Source: Clostridium caldaquaticum
GTDB lineage: Bacteria; Bacillota; Clostridia; Clostridiales; Clostridiaceae
Direction of reading: 5' to 3'
NCBI RefSeq assembly: GCF_023806125.1
Contig: NZ_JAMSKT010000012.1
Span: 1-64,000, forward strand
DNA length: 64,000 bases
Part shown: positions 54,722 through 62,439 of the stretch, one piece after another
Layout: each line of letters starts with the position of its first letter
Position numbering within the stretch: the first letter of the stretch is position 1
Made by a program: the position numbers and the translations under genes
Notes under the pieces: model-generated
The model's database searches: none
Told to the model about the DNA's origin: nothing
The model's input: only the letters and a program-made list of their open reading frames with translations

Positions 54722-54964
54722 ATGAATATGAATAATGTAATTAATTTTGATAGAGATAAGTGCATTGGCTGCAAGCTGTGTTACAAATCATGCTTTATTG
54801 ATGTAATAAGATGGGATGAAGAAAATAAAATACCGGTTTTTAAATATATAGAAGACTGTGTACACTGTAACTATTGTGAGGTTGTATGTGCAAAGGGTTG
54901 TATTAAGGTAATTCCTGATTTTAAGGGAGAACGTTTATATCAAAGCTTTGACAAATATAGATAA
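54722..54964 (+). CDS. 2[4Fe-4S] ferredoxin-type subunit
   Basis: The 80-residue protein has two four-cysteine motifs, CIGCKLCYKSC near residue 15 and CVHCNYCEVVCAKGC near 50. The spacing resembles the AprB-type iron-sulfur partner of AprA-like flavoproteins. It is directly followed by such a flavoprotein gene, 32 bases on, so it is probably its electron-carrying subunit. AAAGGAGGGG ribosome site. Confidence 0.9.
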   Translation: MNMNNVINFDRDKCIGCKLCYKSCFIDVIRWDEENKIPVFKYIEDCVHCNYCEVVCAKGCIKVIPDFKGERLYQSFDKYR

Positions 54965-54996
54965 AGAGCCTTTATCATAAGAAAGGAGAATAGAAA

Positions 54997-56706
54997 ATGA
55001 ATAAGATAGATTATAAAGAGCAAGTATTATCCACAGATGTTCTTGTCATCGGTGGAGGTATAGCAGGTCTTACAGCTGCTATTACCGTTAAGGAAACAAA
55101 TGCAAATACTGAAGTTTTAATAGTTGAAAAACAAACTTCAGGTTACAGCGGAAAAGCAAATAGAGGAGGGGGAGTGCTGCAATATTTTGATTTTAATAGA
55201 GTAAAACCTATAGAATTTGTAGCTTATCATGCAAATGCAGTTGGATGCTTTTTAGGAGACCAGGTGCAGATGCTAAATTATGTAAGCAGAAATCACGAAA
55301 TGATAGACAAGCTTATAGAATGGGGAGTAAAGGTACCTTACAATGAAGATGGAAGTTTAAAAATTATTCCAACTGGACCTATGACAGGAATGATAGGTGT
55401 TGACCTTGATATAACTCTTAAAGTTCGCAGGACTGCTGAAAAAAAAGGTGTTAAAATTATAGATAAAGTAACTATATCTGATATATTGACTAATGAAGGT
55501 CAGGCAGCAGGGGCAGTAGGTTACAGTATTTTAGATGGAACTTTCTATATTATTAAGGCTAAAGCTGTAATACTTGCTACAGGAAGCCAGAACTACCGAG
55601 TTATAAATATGTGGTCTAACGGACGCGGAGATGGTATAGCAGCTGCTTATAGAGCAGGAGCAGAAATGAGAAATGCTGAGTTTGGTAATTTTGCACAGCT
55701 ATTTAAAGTAAAAAGCCATCATGAGCTGGTATTTAATGAAAACTGCTTATACAATGCTTTAGATGAAAATATTACAAAGAATTTCAGATGGTTCCCTGAA
55801 GCTGATATTAATTCAAATGCCATAGCTGAATGGTATAATCAAATGTCTGCAGGGAAAGGACCTATATATATGCGTCCAGATGAGTGCCCGATGACTAAGG
55901 ATGATGAGGTATTATTTACAACTGATTTAATATGGTCCAGACCTTATGGATTAAAATTGTGGAAAACAATCTACGAAAAATGTCATAGTGTAGATACAGA
56001 CAATGAAGTTGCACCAGGTTTCTTAGGAGAACAATCACCGGTTAAAGTTAATCATGATATGGAAACCACTGTTCCAAGATTATTTGCTATAGGTGATGTA
56101 AGTTATGCAGGCTCTGCAGCAGCGGGAGCGGTTCCAGCACCTCCAGGAAGAAACAGGGGCTCAGGAATATTAAACGCAGTATTTGCAGGACTTATAGCAG
56201 GTGAAAAATCTGTTCAGTACGCTGAGAAATCAGAGCAATTAAAATTATGTGAAAATCAAATTAATGAATGCAGAGAAAGAGCTTTTGCACCTCTTTACAG
56301 AGAGGAAGGTTATACTGCAAAAGAAGTAATTCAAGACCTGCAGGCTATTATTGCTCCAGTAGAAAACAGTATATATATGAGTGAACATAGATTAAGCATT
56401 GCTTTAAGAAAATTAGAAAAGGTAAAGTCAAAGGCAGCTCAGCTAAAAGCTGAAGATTTCCACTATCTACTGTCTTGTCATGAAGCAGAAGCTATGATAC
56501 TTTCCGCAGAGATGTTCTTTAAAGCTTCACTTTTAAGAAAGGAATCTAGAGGATGGTTCTTAAGGGAAGATTATCCTAATATAGATAATGAAAATTGGTT
56601 AAAATGGATTACAGTTAAAAATGTAAACGGAGAAATGACCTTTGGTACAGAAGATATTCCAATAGAATCTTATCCTATAAAACCTCCTACATATAAAACT
56701 GTTTAA
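54997..56706 (+). CDS. FAD-dependent oxidoreductase of the AprA / fumarate-reductase flavoprotein superfamily
   Basis: The 569-residue protein has the FAD-binding VLVIGGGIAGLTAAI at residues 14-28, GYSGKANRGGGVLQYFDF near 50, and AVILATGSQNY near 190. A C-terminal FAD motif follows (LFAIGDVSYAGSAAAGAVPAPPGRNRGSG, partly quoted, near 365). The helical C-terminal domain is like AprA. There is no signal peptide, so it acts in the cytoplasm with the ferredoxin encoded upstream. It may reduce a double bond or ring of a phenolic substrate, but the substrate cannot be read. Its stop immediately precedes the remnant cluster-binding region of the next frame. Confidence 0.82.
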   Translation: MNKIDYKEQVLSTDVLVIGGGIAGLTAAITVKETNANTEVLIVEKQTSGYSGKANRGGGVLQYFDFNRVKPIEFVAYHANAVGCFLGDQVQMLNYVSRNHEMIDKLIEWGVKVPYNEDGSLKIIPTGPMTGMIGVDLDITLKVRRTAEKKGVKIIDKVTISDILTNEGQAAGAVGYSILDGTFYIIKAKAVILATGSQNYRVINMWSNGRGDGIAAAYRAGAEMRNAEFGNFAQLFKVKSHHELVFNENCLYNALDENITKNFRWFPEADINSNAIAEWYNQMSAGKGPIYMRPDECPMTKDDEVLFTTDLIWSRPYGLKLWKTIYEKCHSVDTDNEVAPGFLGEQSPVKVNHDMETTVPRLFAIGDVSYAGSAAAGAVPAPPGRNRGSGILNAVFAGLIAGEKSVQYAEKSEQLKLCENQINECRERAFAPLYREEGYTAKEVIQDLQAIIAPVENSIYMSEHRLSIALRKLEKVKSKAAQLKAEDFHYLLSCHEAEAMILSAEMFFKASLLRKESRGWFLREDYPNIDNENWLKWITVKNVNGEMTFGTEDIPIESYPIKPPTYKTV

Positions 56707-56812
56707 AAAATGTTTTCAATGCTATCCTGGATTCTGTGAACATAAGACAGATATACCGCTTTGGGTTAAACTGTCTAAAGAAGAGGCGGCTAAAATTTAC
56801 TCTCCAGCATCA

Positions 56813-57676
56813 ATGGGCAGATGTGCAATAAATCCTAATTCAGGTTTTGGACATTATCCTGATCGTATGCCTATTCCAAAGGAAAGCAAAAGAGTATTAA
56901 TTATCGGAGGTGGTATTGGAGGACTTCAAGCAGCATTGACAGCTAAAGAAAGAGGACATAAAGTAACTCTTGTAGAGAAGACTGATAAATTAGGCGGAAT
57001 TATCAATTTCACTGATAAAGATAAAGATAAGGTAGACTTAAGGAATTTTAAAAATCTTTTAATCAGGGAAGTAGAAAATGATAAAGATATTAAAGTAATT
57101 TTAAATACAGAGGCTGATGCAGCTTTAATAGACAAGATAAATCCAGATGCATTAATTATTGCAGTAGGTTCTCAGCCTCTTGTACCAAGGATTCCTGGTA
57201 TTGATTTAGCTATGAATGCTCTTGAAGCTTATAATTCAATAGACAAGATTGGTAAAAATGTTGTCATAGTAGGCGGCGGTCTTGTGGGGTGTGAAGTAGG
57301 ACTTCACCTTGCTAATGAGGGCAGGAATGTTACTGTTGTTGAAATGAATAAAATGATGGCCTATGAGACCTTTGGGTACTATAGAAATGCTCTACTTGAT
57401 GAAATGGATAAAAGAGCAATAAAGCAGGTTCTTGGAGCTAAGTGTCATGAGTTTAAGAAAGACGGTGTTGTTGTTTTTAAAGATGGAGAAGAATTATTTA
57501 TTAAGGCAGATACTGTTATTTTTTCAACAGGAAATAAATCAAACTCTGATGTTGTAGAAAAATTAAAAGATGCATTCAAGGGAAAAGAAGTATATGTTAT
57601 TGGTGATTGCTTAAAGCCAGGAAAAATAGGAGATGCAGTTAGAAGCGGTTATATGGCTGCAATGTCAATTGTTTAG
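56813..57676 (+). CDS. NAD(P)/FAD-binding half of an OYE-type reductase, 5'-truncated
   Basis: The first ATG at 56813 opens a 287-residue protein with two dinucleotide-binding motifs (VLIIGGGIGGLQAAL near residue 29, VVIVGGGLVGCEVGL near 150). It resembles the last 290 residues of the ene-reductase at 30699. The same frame is open back to 56681 and encodes a cysteine cluster (CFQCYPGFC at 56711-56737) before the ATG, but has no ATG, GTG or TTG there. The first ATG lacks a ribosome site. The TIM barrel is absent. It is either a remnant of a larger enzyme or a diaphorase-like partner of the flavoprotein, translated by an unusual route. Confidence 0.7.
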   Translation: MGRCAINPNSGFGHYPDRMPIPKESKRVLIIGGGIGGLQAALTAKERGHKVTLVEKTDKLGGIINFTDKDKDKVDLRNFKNLLIREVENDKDIKVILNTEADAALIDKINPDALIIAVGSQPLVPRIPGIDLAMNALEAYNSIDKIGKNVVIVGGGLVGCEVGLHLANEGRNVTVVEMNKMMAYETFGYYRNALLDEMDKRAIKQVLGAKCHEFKKDGVVVFKDGEELFIKADTVIFSTGNKSNSDVVEKLKDAFKGKEVYVIGDCLKPGKIGDAVRSGYMAAMSIV

Positions 57677-57710
57677 CACTTATTTACAAAAATCAGATTT
57701 AAAATAATAA

Positions 57711-57762
57711 AAAACGCATTAAAAGTAATAAAATTTTGTATTACTTTTGGTGCGATTTTTTA
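57711..57762 (+). terminator. terminator of the second PhlG operon
   Basis: CGCATTAAAAGTAATA pairs imperfectly with TATTACTTTTGGTGCG, followed by a T-run. The loop side contains a one-mismatch copy of the activator dyad (57726-57743), probably by chance. Confidence 0.75.
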
Positions 57763-57957
57763 TTTGCTATGTTTAATAGTTGTACGCTATTGATTAATAA
57801 TATCGTTTAAAGTATAACCGTTATCATTGATTTGTTTTTAACAATTTTTAGTGTTATAATGTTTTTAAGAGGAATTTACAGAAAAATCAGCAATGTCAAT
57901 ATTTAAAGGAAGTTTAAATTATTTTCGTATTTATTTATAAGTTTTATGTAAATTACT

Positions 57958-57995
57958 TAATACATATATGTATTAGATAATACACATATGTATAA
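57958..57995. promoter_or_regulatory. tandem activator sites before activator gene 2
   Basis: TAATACA-TATA-TGTATTA (57958-57975) and TAATACA-CATA-TGTATAA (57978-57995) are two copies 20 bp apart, two helical turns, ending about 48 bp before the ATG. No -24/-12 element follows, so autoregulation, or action from a distance on 59596, is likely. Confidence 0.7.
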
Positions 57996-58042
57996 GGGAC
58001 GAGCTGTTTTAATTCATTATTTTGATAGTAGGGGTAAATATT

Positions 58043-59605
58043 ATGGAAAAAAAGTTGTTTAAAATCGATAAATTTATAAGAGAAGGAATAGAAAAATTGA
58101 AAAATAAAGAGTTTATTGAAGTAGATGATGCAGTATTTGATATTTTAATATATTATCAGGATGTAATAGAGAAGCAAAAGAATGATTTAGAGCAGCTTAA
58201 CAGGTATAAGGAAAGAGAGTTAGATGCTTTTGCAATAGGAGATGCTGTATCCGATGGAATATGTATAGTGGATAAGAATGGAATTGTTACAGCCATTAAT
58301 AAAGGTTATACTGAAATAACTGAAATAAATGAACAGGATATAGTTGGAAAGCATATTGAAGAAGCAATTAAACAAGGAATGTTTAATAATGCTGTTTCAA
58401 TGCTTGTGATTAAAGATAAGAAAAAAGTAACTTCATTAGCCACTATAGGTAAAAATAACAAAAAAGTTTTAATAACCGGCAATCCCATCTTTAACAGAAA
58501 TGGTGAAGTTGAGCAGGTTCTAACAGTTATGAGAGATTTGACGGAATTAATTAAATTAAAAGACAAACTAGAAAAGACAGAAAAAAAGAATGAGAAATAT
58601 TTGAATGAATTAAATTATTATAGAAACAAAGCTGTTGATAACAGGAATTTTATTGGTGAAAGTCCCAATATGAAGGAAATAAAGGAACTAATTAAATACG
58701 TAGCAAAAACGGAGGCAACTATTTTAATAACTGGTGAAACAGGCAGCGGTAAAGAAGTTGTTGCCAAGGAAATTCACGATAAGAGCGACAGGCGAAAGGA
58801 ACCTTACATTAAAGTAAATTGTGCTGCTATACCAGAGAGTCTTATTGAGTCAGAATTATTTGGGTATGAAAAAGGGGCTTTTACAGGGGCTTTAAATAAA
58901 GAAAAGCTTGGTATGTTTGAAATGGCTAATGGGGGGACAATCCTACTTGATGAGATAGGTGAAATGCCTTTAAATTTACAGTCAAAATTACTTAGAGTGC
59001 TGCAGGAAAAAGAAATTATGAGGCTTGGTGGAACTAAAAGCATAAAGCTTGACGTGAGAGTAATAGCATCAACAAATAGGGACCTAAAAGAACTGATAAA
59101 ACAAGGCAAGTTTAGGGAAGATTTATTTTATAGATTAAATGTATTGCCTATAAAAATTCCAGCACTAAAAGATAGAAAAGAAGATATATCTATTTTAGCA
59201 CAGACATTTTTAGATAAATTTAATATTAAATATGGAAAGAATAAGAATTTTGACAGTTTAGCAATACAGGCTTTAGAGTATTATGATTGGCCGGGCAATG
59301 TAAGAGAACTTCAGAATGTTATTGAAAGACTGACAATTATTGATGATGAAAAATATATTACCTATAATCAGGTATCAAATATAATTGGAAATAATAAAAT
59401 ACCTTCAGACAATGTAGAAGATAACTTACTGCTTAAGGATGCCTTGGCTAGAGTTGAGAAAGAAATTATAGAACGTGCTCTCAGGAAATACGGCAGTACT
59501 TATAAAGCGGCAAAGGTACTTGGTGTTACTCAGCCTACAGTTTTTAGAAAGGCTAAGGCTTTGGGGATAAAATTAAGCAATGAAGTGGAGAAAGTTGGCA
59601 CATAA
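58043..59605 (+). CDS. sigma-54-dependent activator with PAS sensor (paralogue 2)
   Basis: The 520-residue protein has an N-terminal helical part and PAS sensor (about 60-180). An AAA+ domain with GETGSGKE near 231, YEKGAFTGA near 276 and LLDEIGEMP follows, then a Fis helix-turn-helix ending [18 protein letters not shown] chose the ATG at 58043, with GGGGT, over TTG 58022. The AAA+ and DNA-binding parts are very like activator 1, especially the recognition helix, so both may bind the TAATACA-N4-TGTATTA dyad. The PAS regions differ more, which suggests different inducers. Its last codons contain the sigma-54 promoter of the next operon. Confidence 0.92.
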   Translation: MEKKLFKIDKFIREGIEKLKNKEFIEVDDAVFDILIYYQDVIEKQKNDLEQLNRYKERELDAFAIGDAVSDGICIVDKNGIVTAINKGYTEITEINEQDIVGKHIEEAIKQGMFNNAVSMLVIKDKKKVTSLATIGKNNKKVLITGNPIFNRNGEVEQVLTVMRDLTELIKLKDKLEKTEKKNEKYLNELNYYRNKAVDNRNFIGESPNMKEIKELIKYVAKTEATILITGETGSGKEVVAKEIHDKSDRRKEPYIKVNCAAIPESLIESELFGYEKGAFTGALNKEKLGMFEMANGGTILLDEIGEMPLNLQSKLLRVLQEKEIMRLGGTKSIKLDVRVIASTNRDLKELIKQGKFREDLFYRLNVLPIKIPALKDRKEDISILAQTFLDKFNIKYGKNKNFDSLAIQALEYYDWPGNVRELQNVIERLTIIDDEKYITYNQVSNIIGNNKIPSDNVEDNLLLKDALARVEKEIIERALRKYGSTYKAAKVLGVTQPTVFRKAKALGIKLSNEVEKVGT

Positions 59606-59611
59606 ATTGCT
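59596..59611 (+). promoter_or_regulatory. sigma-54 promoter of the dehydrogenase-chemoreceptor operon
   Basis: TGGCAC, 5 bases, TTGCT spans the stop codon of activator gene 2. The next ATG is 52 bases downstream. No activator dyad lies within 400 bp; the nearest are the tandem sites at 57958-57995. Confidence 0.85.
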
Positions 59612-59662
59612 TGAATAGTTTTTTGAAGCAATTTTTTTAAAAATTTTTAAGGAGGTTTTTTT

Positions 59663-60598
59663 ATGGGAACTAGTATTAAAAATATTACAGTATTCGGACC
59701 AGGACTTATGGGTAGTGCTATTGCTCAAGTATTTGCAGGATGTAAGGATTTAAAGGTTACAATTTTTATAAGAGAAAAATTTGAATACGAGTGCATGGAT
59801 AAAATAAAATCTAATCTTGAGCAGCTAAAGGAAAAGGGCATAATAGACGATAATACAATTGAAGACATTTTCAGCAGAATAATATTAACAGAAGATATGA
59901 AAGAAGCAACAAAGGATGCAGATTTTGTAGTTGAATGTATTCCAGAGAATATGGAGCTTAAGCAAAATTTATTTGCAAATCTTGAAAATTATTGCAGACA
60001 AGATACTATATTTGCTTCAAATACCTCTGTTATGAGTATTACAGAAATCGCATCAAAATGTAAAAACAAAGCAAGGGTAGTTGGAACGCATTTCTGGAAT
60101 CCAGCTTATTTAATTCCTCTTGTTGAAGTTGTAAAGGCAGATGATACTTCTGATGAAGTTATGGACAAGACTATGGAACTTCTTACTTTGGCAGGAAAAC
60201 GTCCTATAAGAGTTAATAAGGATGTGCCCGGATTTGTAGCAAACAGACTTCAGCATGCTCTCTGGAGAGAAGCAATATCTATAGTAGAGAGAGGAATTGC
60301 AGATGCAGCAACTGTAGATGAAGCAGTAAAATACAGCTTTGGATTAAGGCTACCAAAGCTTGCTCCAATGGAAAATGCAGATATGGTAGGTACTGATTTA
60401 ACCCTTTCTATTCACAGTTATATTTTAAAACATCTTGAAAATTCTACTGAGCCATCACCTCTTCTGAAAGAGAAGGTTGAAAAGGGAGAGTTAGGTTTTA
60501 AGACAGGAAAGGGATTTCAAGAGTGGACTTCTGAAGAAATAGACAAGTCAAACAAGGAGTTAAGAGAATACTTAATTAAAATGATATATAATAAATAA
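59663..60598 (+). CDS. 3-hydroxyacyl-CoA-dehydrogenase-like enzyme, candidate 3-hydroxy-5-oxohexanoate dehydrogenase
   Basis: The 311-residue protein has the Rossmann motif FGPGLMGSAIAQVFAG at residues 10-25, SNTSVMSITEIA near 119 and GTHFWNPAYLIPLVEVV near 139. The last motif differs from true Hbd ([16 protein letters not shown]) and is closer to relatives acting on free hydroxy acids, such as carnitine or gulonate dehydrogenases. The C-terminal domain is complete. The phloroglucinol pathway needs a dehydrogenase for (S)-3-hydroxy-5-oxohexanoate, and no other non-CoA candidate is visible besides the SDR. Sigma-54 control links it to the pathway. GGAGG ribosome site. Confidence 0.75.
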   Translation: MGTSIKNITVFGPGLMGSAIAQVFAGCKDLKVTIFIREKFEYECMDKIKSNLEQLKEKGIIDDNTIEDIFSRIILTEDMKEATKDADFVVECIPENMELKQNLFANLENYCRQDTIFASNTSVMSITEIASKCKNKARVVGTHFWNPAYLIPLVEVVKADDTSDEVMDKTMELLTLAGKRPIRVNKDVPGFVANRLQHALWREAISIVERGIADAATVDEAVKYSFGLRLPKLAPMENADMVGTDLTLSIHSYILKHLENSTEPSPLLKEKVEKGELGFKTGKGFQEWTSEEIDKSNKELREYLIKMIYNK

Positions 60599-60619
60599 AA
60601 AGAAAACAGGGGGACTACA

Positions 60620-61444
60620 ATGGAAAAAAAACTTCAATATTTATTAGAGGTTATGCCAGTCATAAGAGATATAATCGATGGTGATTTTTCGTTAACTGTC
60701 ACCGACACAAGCGAATGTATATATTCACAAGATGGAAACAAAGTAAAAGCTCCTTTTAAGGTAGGACCTCTGAAAAGTGATCAGCTAAGCGGAGTACAAA
60801 AGATTATTAAAGATAAGAAAAAATTAGAAAAAATCCTAACAAAAGAAGAGCATGGTATAGATATGAAAGTTAATGCTGTGCCGATATTTAATGAATATGG
60901 AGAAGCAATTGGAACTCTTGGAGTTTCACAAAGTACAGAAAAGCTGGCAGAGATACAAAACTCTTCTGTTAGTTTAATGAGTTCTCTTCAACAAGCTAGT
61001 GTAACAATAAATGAAATAGCAAATAATGCTTTAAAGCTTTCAGAACAGTTAAGTGCAATGATTGAAAAAGCAAAACAGGCGGAAGAAAGTATAAAAGAAA
61101 GCAATGAGGCTATAGGTTTAATTCATAACATATCAAAGCAATCCAATCTTTTAGGATTAAATGCTTCTATAGAAGCGGCTAGAGCAGGAGAAAATGGAAA
61201 AGGATTTTCTGTGGTAGCAAGTGAGATGAGAAAACTAGCATTACTTAGCGGAGATACTTCTCAAAAAATATCTAAAGCTCTTTATGAAATAGAGGAAAGT
61301 ATAAAGGTTGTTTTAAATGCTACTAAAGAAATAGGTGAAATTGCTACAGGGCAGGCTGCTACTGTTGAGGAAATAGCTGCTACTATAGAACAAATAACTT
61401 TAAATTCTCAGGTATTAGTTGATAACGTAAAAGTTAATATCTAA
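60620..61444 (+). CDS. soluble cytoplasmic chemoreceptor
   Basis: The 274-residue protein lacks membrane helices. Residues 1-105 form a small sensor domain of PAS-like type (ending VNAVPIFNEYGEAIGTLGVSQS), and residues 110-274 form a short methyl-accepting signalling coiled coil with the tip [20 protein letters not shown] near 175. It lies 21 bases after the dehydrogenase gene under the same sigma-54 promoter, so it probably reports an intracellular pathway intermediate to the flagellar motor. Many clostridia carry similar short soluble receptors in catabolic operons. Confidence 0.85.
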   Translation: MEKKLQYLLEVMPVIRDIIDGDFSLTVTDTSECIYSQDGNKVKAPFKVGPLKSDQLSGVQKIIKDKKKLEKILTKEEHGIDMKVNAVPIFNEYGEAIGTLGVSQSTEKLAEIQNSSVSLMSSLQQASVTINEIANNALKLSEQLSAMIEKAKQAEESIKESNEAIGLIHNISKQSNLLGLNASIEAARAGENGKGFSVVASEMRKLALLSGDTSQKISKALYEIEESIKVVLNATKEIGEIATGQAATVEEIAATIEQITLNSQVLVDNVKVNI

Positions 61445-61447
61445 ATA

Positions 61448-61480
61448 AATTAAGCACAGCTTTAATTGCTGTGCTTAATT
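61448..61480 (+). terminator. terminator of the dehydrogenase-chemoreceptor operon
   Basis: AATTAAGCACAGC pairs perfectly with GCTGTGCTTAATT across a 7-base loop, with a T-rich end. Confidence 0.75.
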
Positions 61481-61537
61481 TATTGGAAAAAATATTGATG
61501 CTAAACATATATTCTGTTATTATTTTTGTAGCAAGTG

Positions 61538-61550
61538 AAAATCTTGCATC
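61538..61550. promoter_or_regulatory. word AAAATCTTGCA before the GntR gene
   Basis: AAAATCTTGCATC here and AAAATCTTGCAAC at 62355-62367 precede the GntR gene and the third PhlG-like gene. GCAAG at 61531-61535 makes a dyad with CTTGC here. Possible GntR operator. Confidence 0.4.
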
Positions 61551-61609
61551 TTATAAAATATAAAAAATTAGAATATTACATAAATATTTTCACGGGAGGA
61601 TTAAAAATA

Positions 61610-62254
61610 ATGGCAGCAATAGTAAAACAATCTTTAGTTGATCAAATATACGAACATTTGAGAGAAAAAATTATAAACCTTGAAATTGAATGGGGAGAAA
61701 GAGTTAATGTAAATGAATTACAGGAAAAATTAGGAATAAGCTGCACTCCAATTAGAGAAGCAATTAACAGACTTCAGAAAGAAGGATTAATTGAGTATAA
61801 AAACAATATAGGTGCCAGAGTAATTAATTTCACAGAAAAGGATATATTAGAGGTTCAGGAAGTTGCTTTTACCTTAGATTGTGCTGCTATAACATATGCT
61901 ATGAAATCAGCAAATGGTGAGGATATTGCTAAAAAGCTTCTAGAACAAATTAACTTATATAAGGCAGCAAAGAATGAGGTGGAACGTTCACGCTGTGTGG
62001 AAAAATTTATATATGTTTTTTATGAATACGCAAATAATTCCAGACTTATATCAGTATCACAGCTTATAAAAGTTCAGCAAAGTATGCTTAGAAGTGCTTA
62101 CAGAAAACAGAAAAAAGATTCTTCAAACATGGAAGAACATATAAGAATTTATAATGCAGTGCTTTCAGGTGATATTGAAGGGGCAATAAAGGCTCTTAGG
62201 GAGAATTATGATAAAGGAACTGAAATACTAATGAGTATAATTAATAATAAATAA
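61610..62254 (+). CDS. GntR-family (FadR/FCD subfamily) regulator
   Basis: The 214-residue protein has an N-terminal winged helix (residues 5-70; VNELQEKLGISCTPIREAI is the GntR helix-turn-helix) and an all-helical FCD effector domain. GGGAGG before ATG 61610 fixes the start; an upstream in-frame ATG at 61535 lacks a site. It is monocistronic and sits before the third PhlG-like gene, with which it shares an upstream 11-base word. FCD proteins usually bind carboxylic acids. Confidence 0.9.
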   Translation: MAAIVKQSLVDQIYEHLREKIINLEIEWGERVNVNELQEKLGISCTPIREAINRLQKEGLIEYKNNIGARVINFTEKDILEVQEVAFTLDCAAITYAMKSANGEDIAKKLLEQINLYKAAKNEVERSRCVEKFIYVFYEYANNSRLISVSQLIKVQQSMLRSAYRKQKKDSSNMEEHIRIYNAVLSGDIEGAIKALRENYDKGTEILMSIINNK

Positions 62255-62276
62255 CCGATAGTTTTATAATAAACAT

Positions 62277-62303
62277 TAAAATCCTGTGTATGTACAGGAT
62301 TTT
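62277..62303 (+). terminator. terminator of the GntR gene
   Basis: AAAATCCTGT pairs with ACAGGATTTT across a 6-base loop. Confidence 0.75.
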
Positions 62304-62354
62304 AATTATGGTACATTGAAATTTATTGTAAATACTATAAAAATTATTCAATTT

Positions 62355-62367
62355 AAAATCTTGCAAC
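62355..62367. promoter_or_regulatory. word AAAATCTTGCA before the third PhlG-like gene
   Basis: Second copy of the word seen before the GntR gene, 73-85 bases before the ATG at 62440. Confidence 0.4.
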
Positions 62368-62439
62368 ATATATTATGCATGATATATAATAAATATATAA
62401 AAATAAATAATATATTTTCATGAAGGGGAGTAAGTTAGT

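Noticed and set aside
56698-56712. Programmed +1 frameshift fusing the flavoprotein to the OYE half
   Set aside because: The GTT-TAA-A context is a poor slip site because the valine tRNA would have to re-pair on TTT, and there is no internal Shine-Dalgarno-like stimulator as in prfB. The flavoprotein C-terminus also looks natural.
56710-56739. Short reading frame starting at the ATG just after the flavoprotein stop
   Set aside because: Nine codons, no ribosome site, and the DNA clearly codes in another frame (cysteine cluster).
57726-57743. Additional activator dyad
   Set aside because: TAATAAA-ATTT-TGTATTA lies in the loop region of a terminator and has one mismatch; no promoter follows at enhancer distance, so chance is likely.
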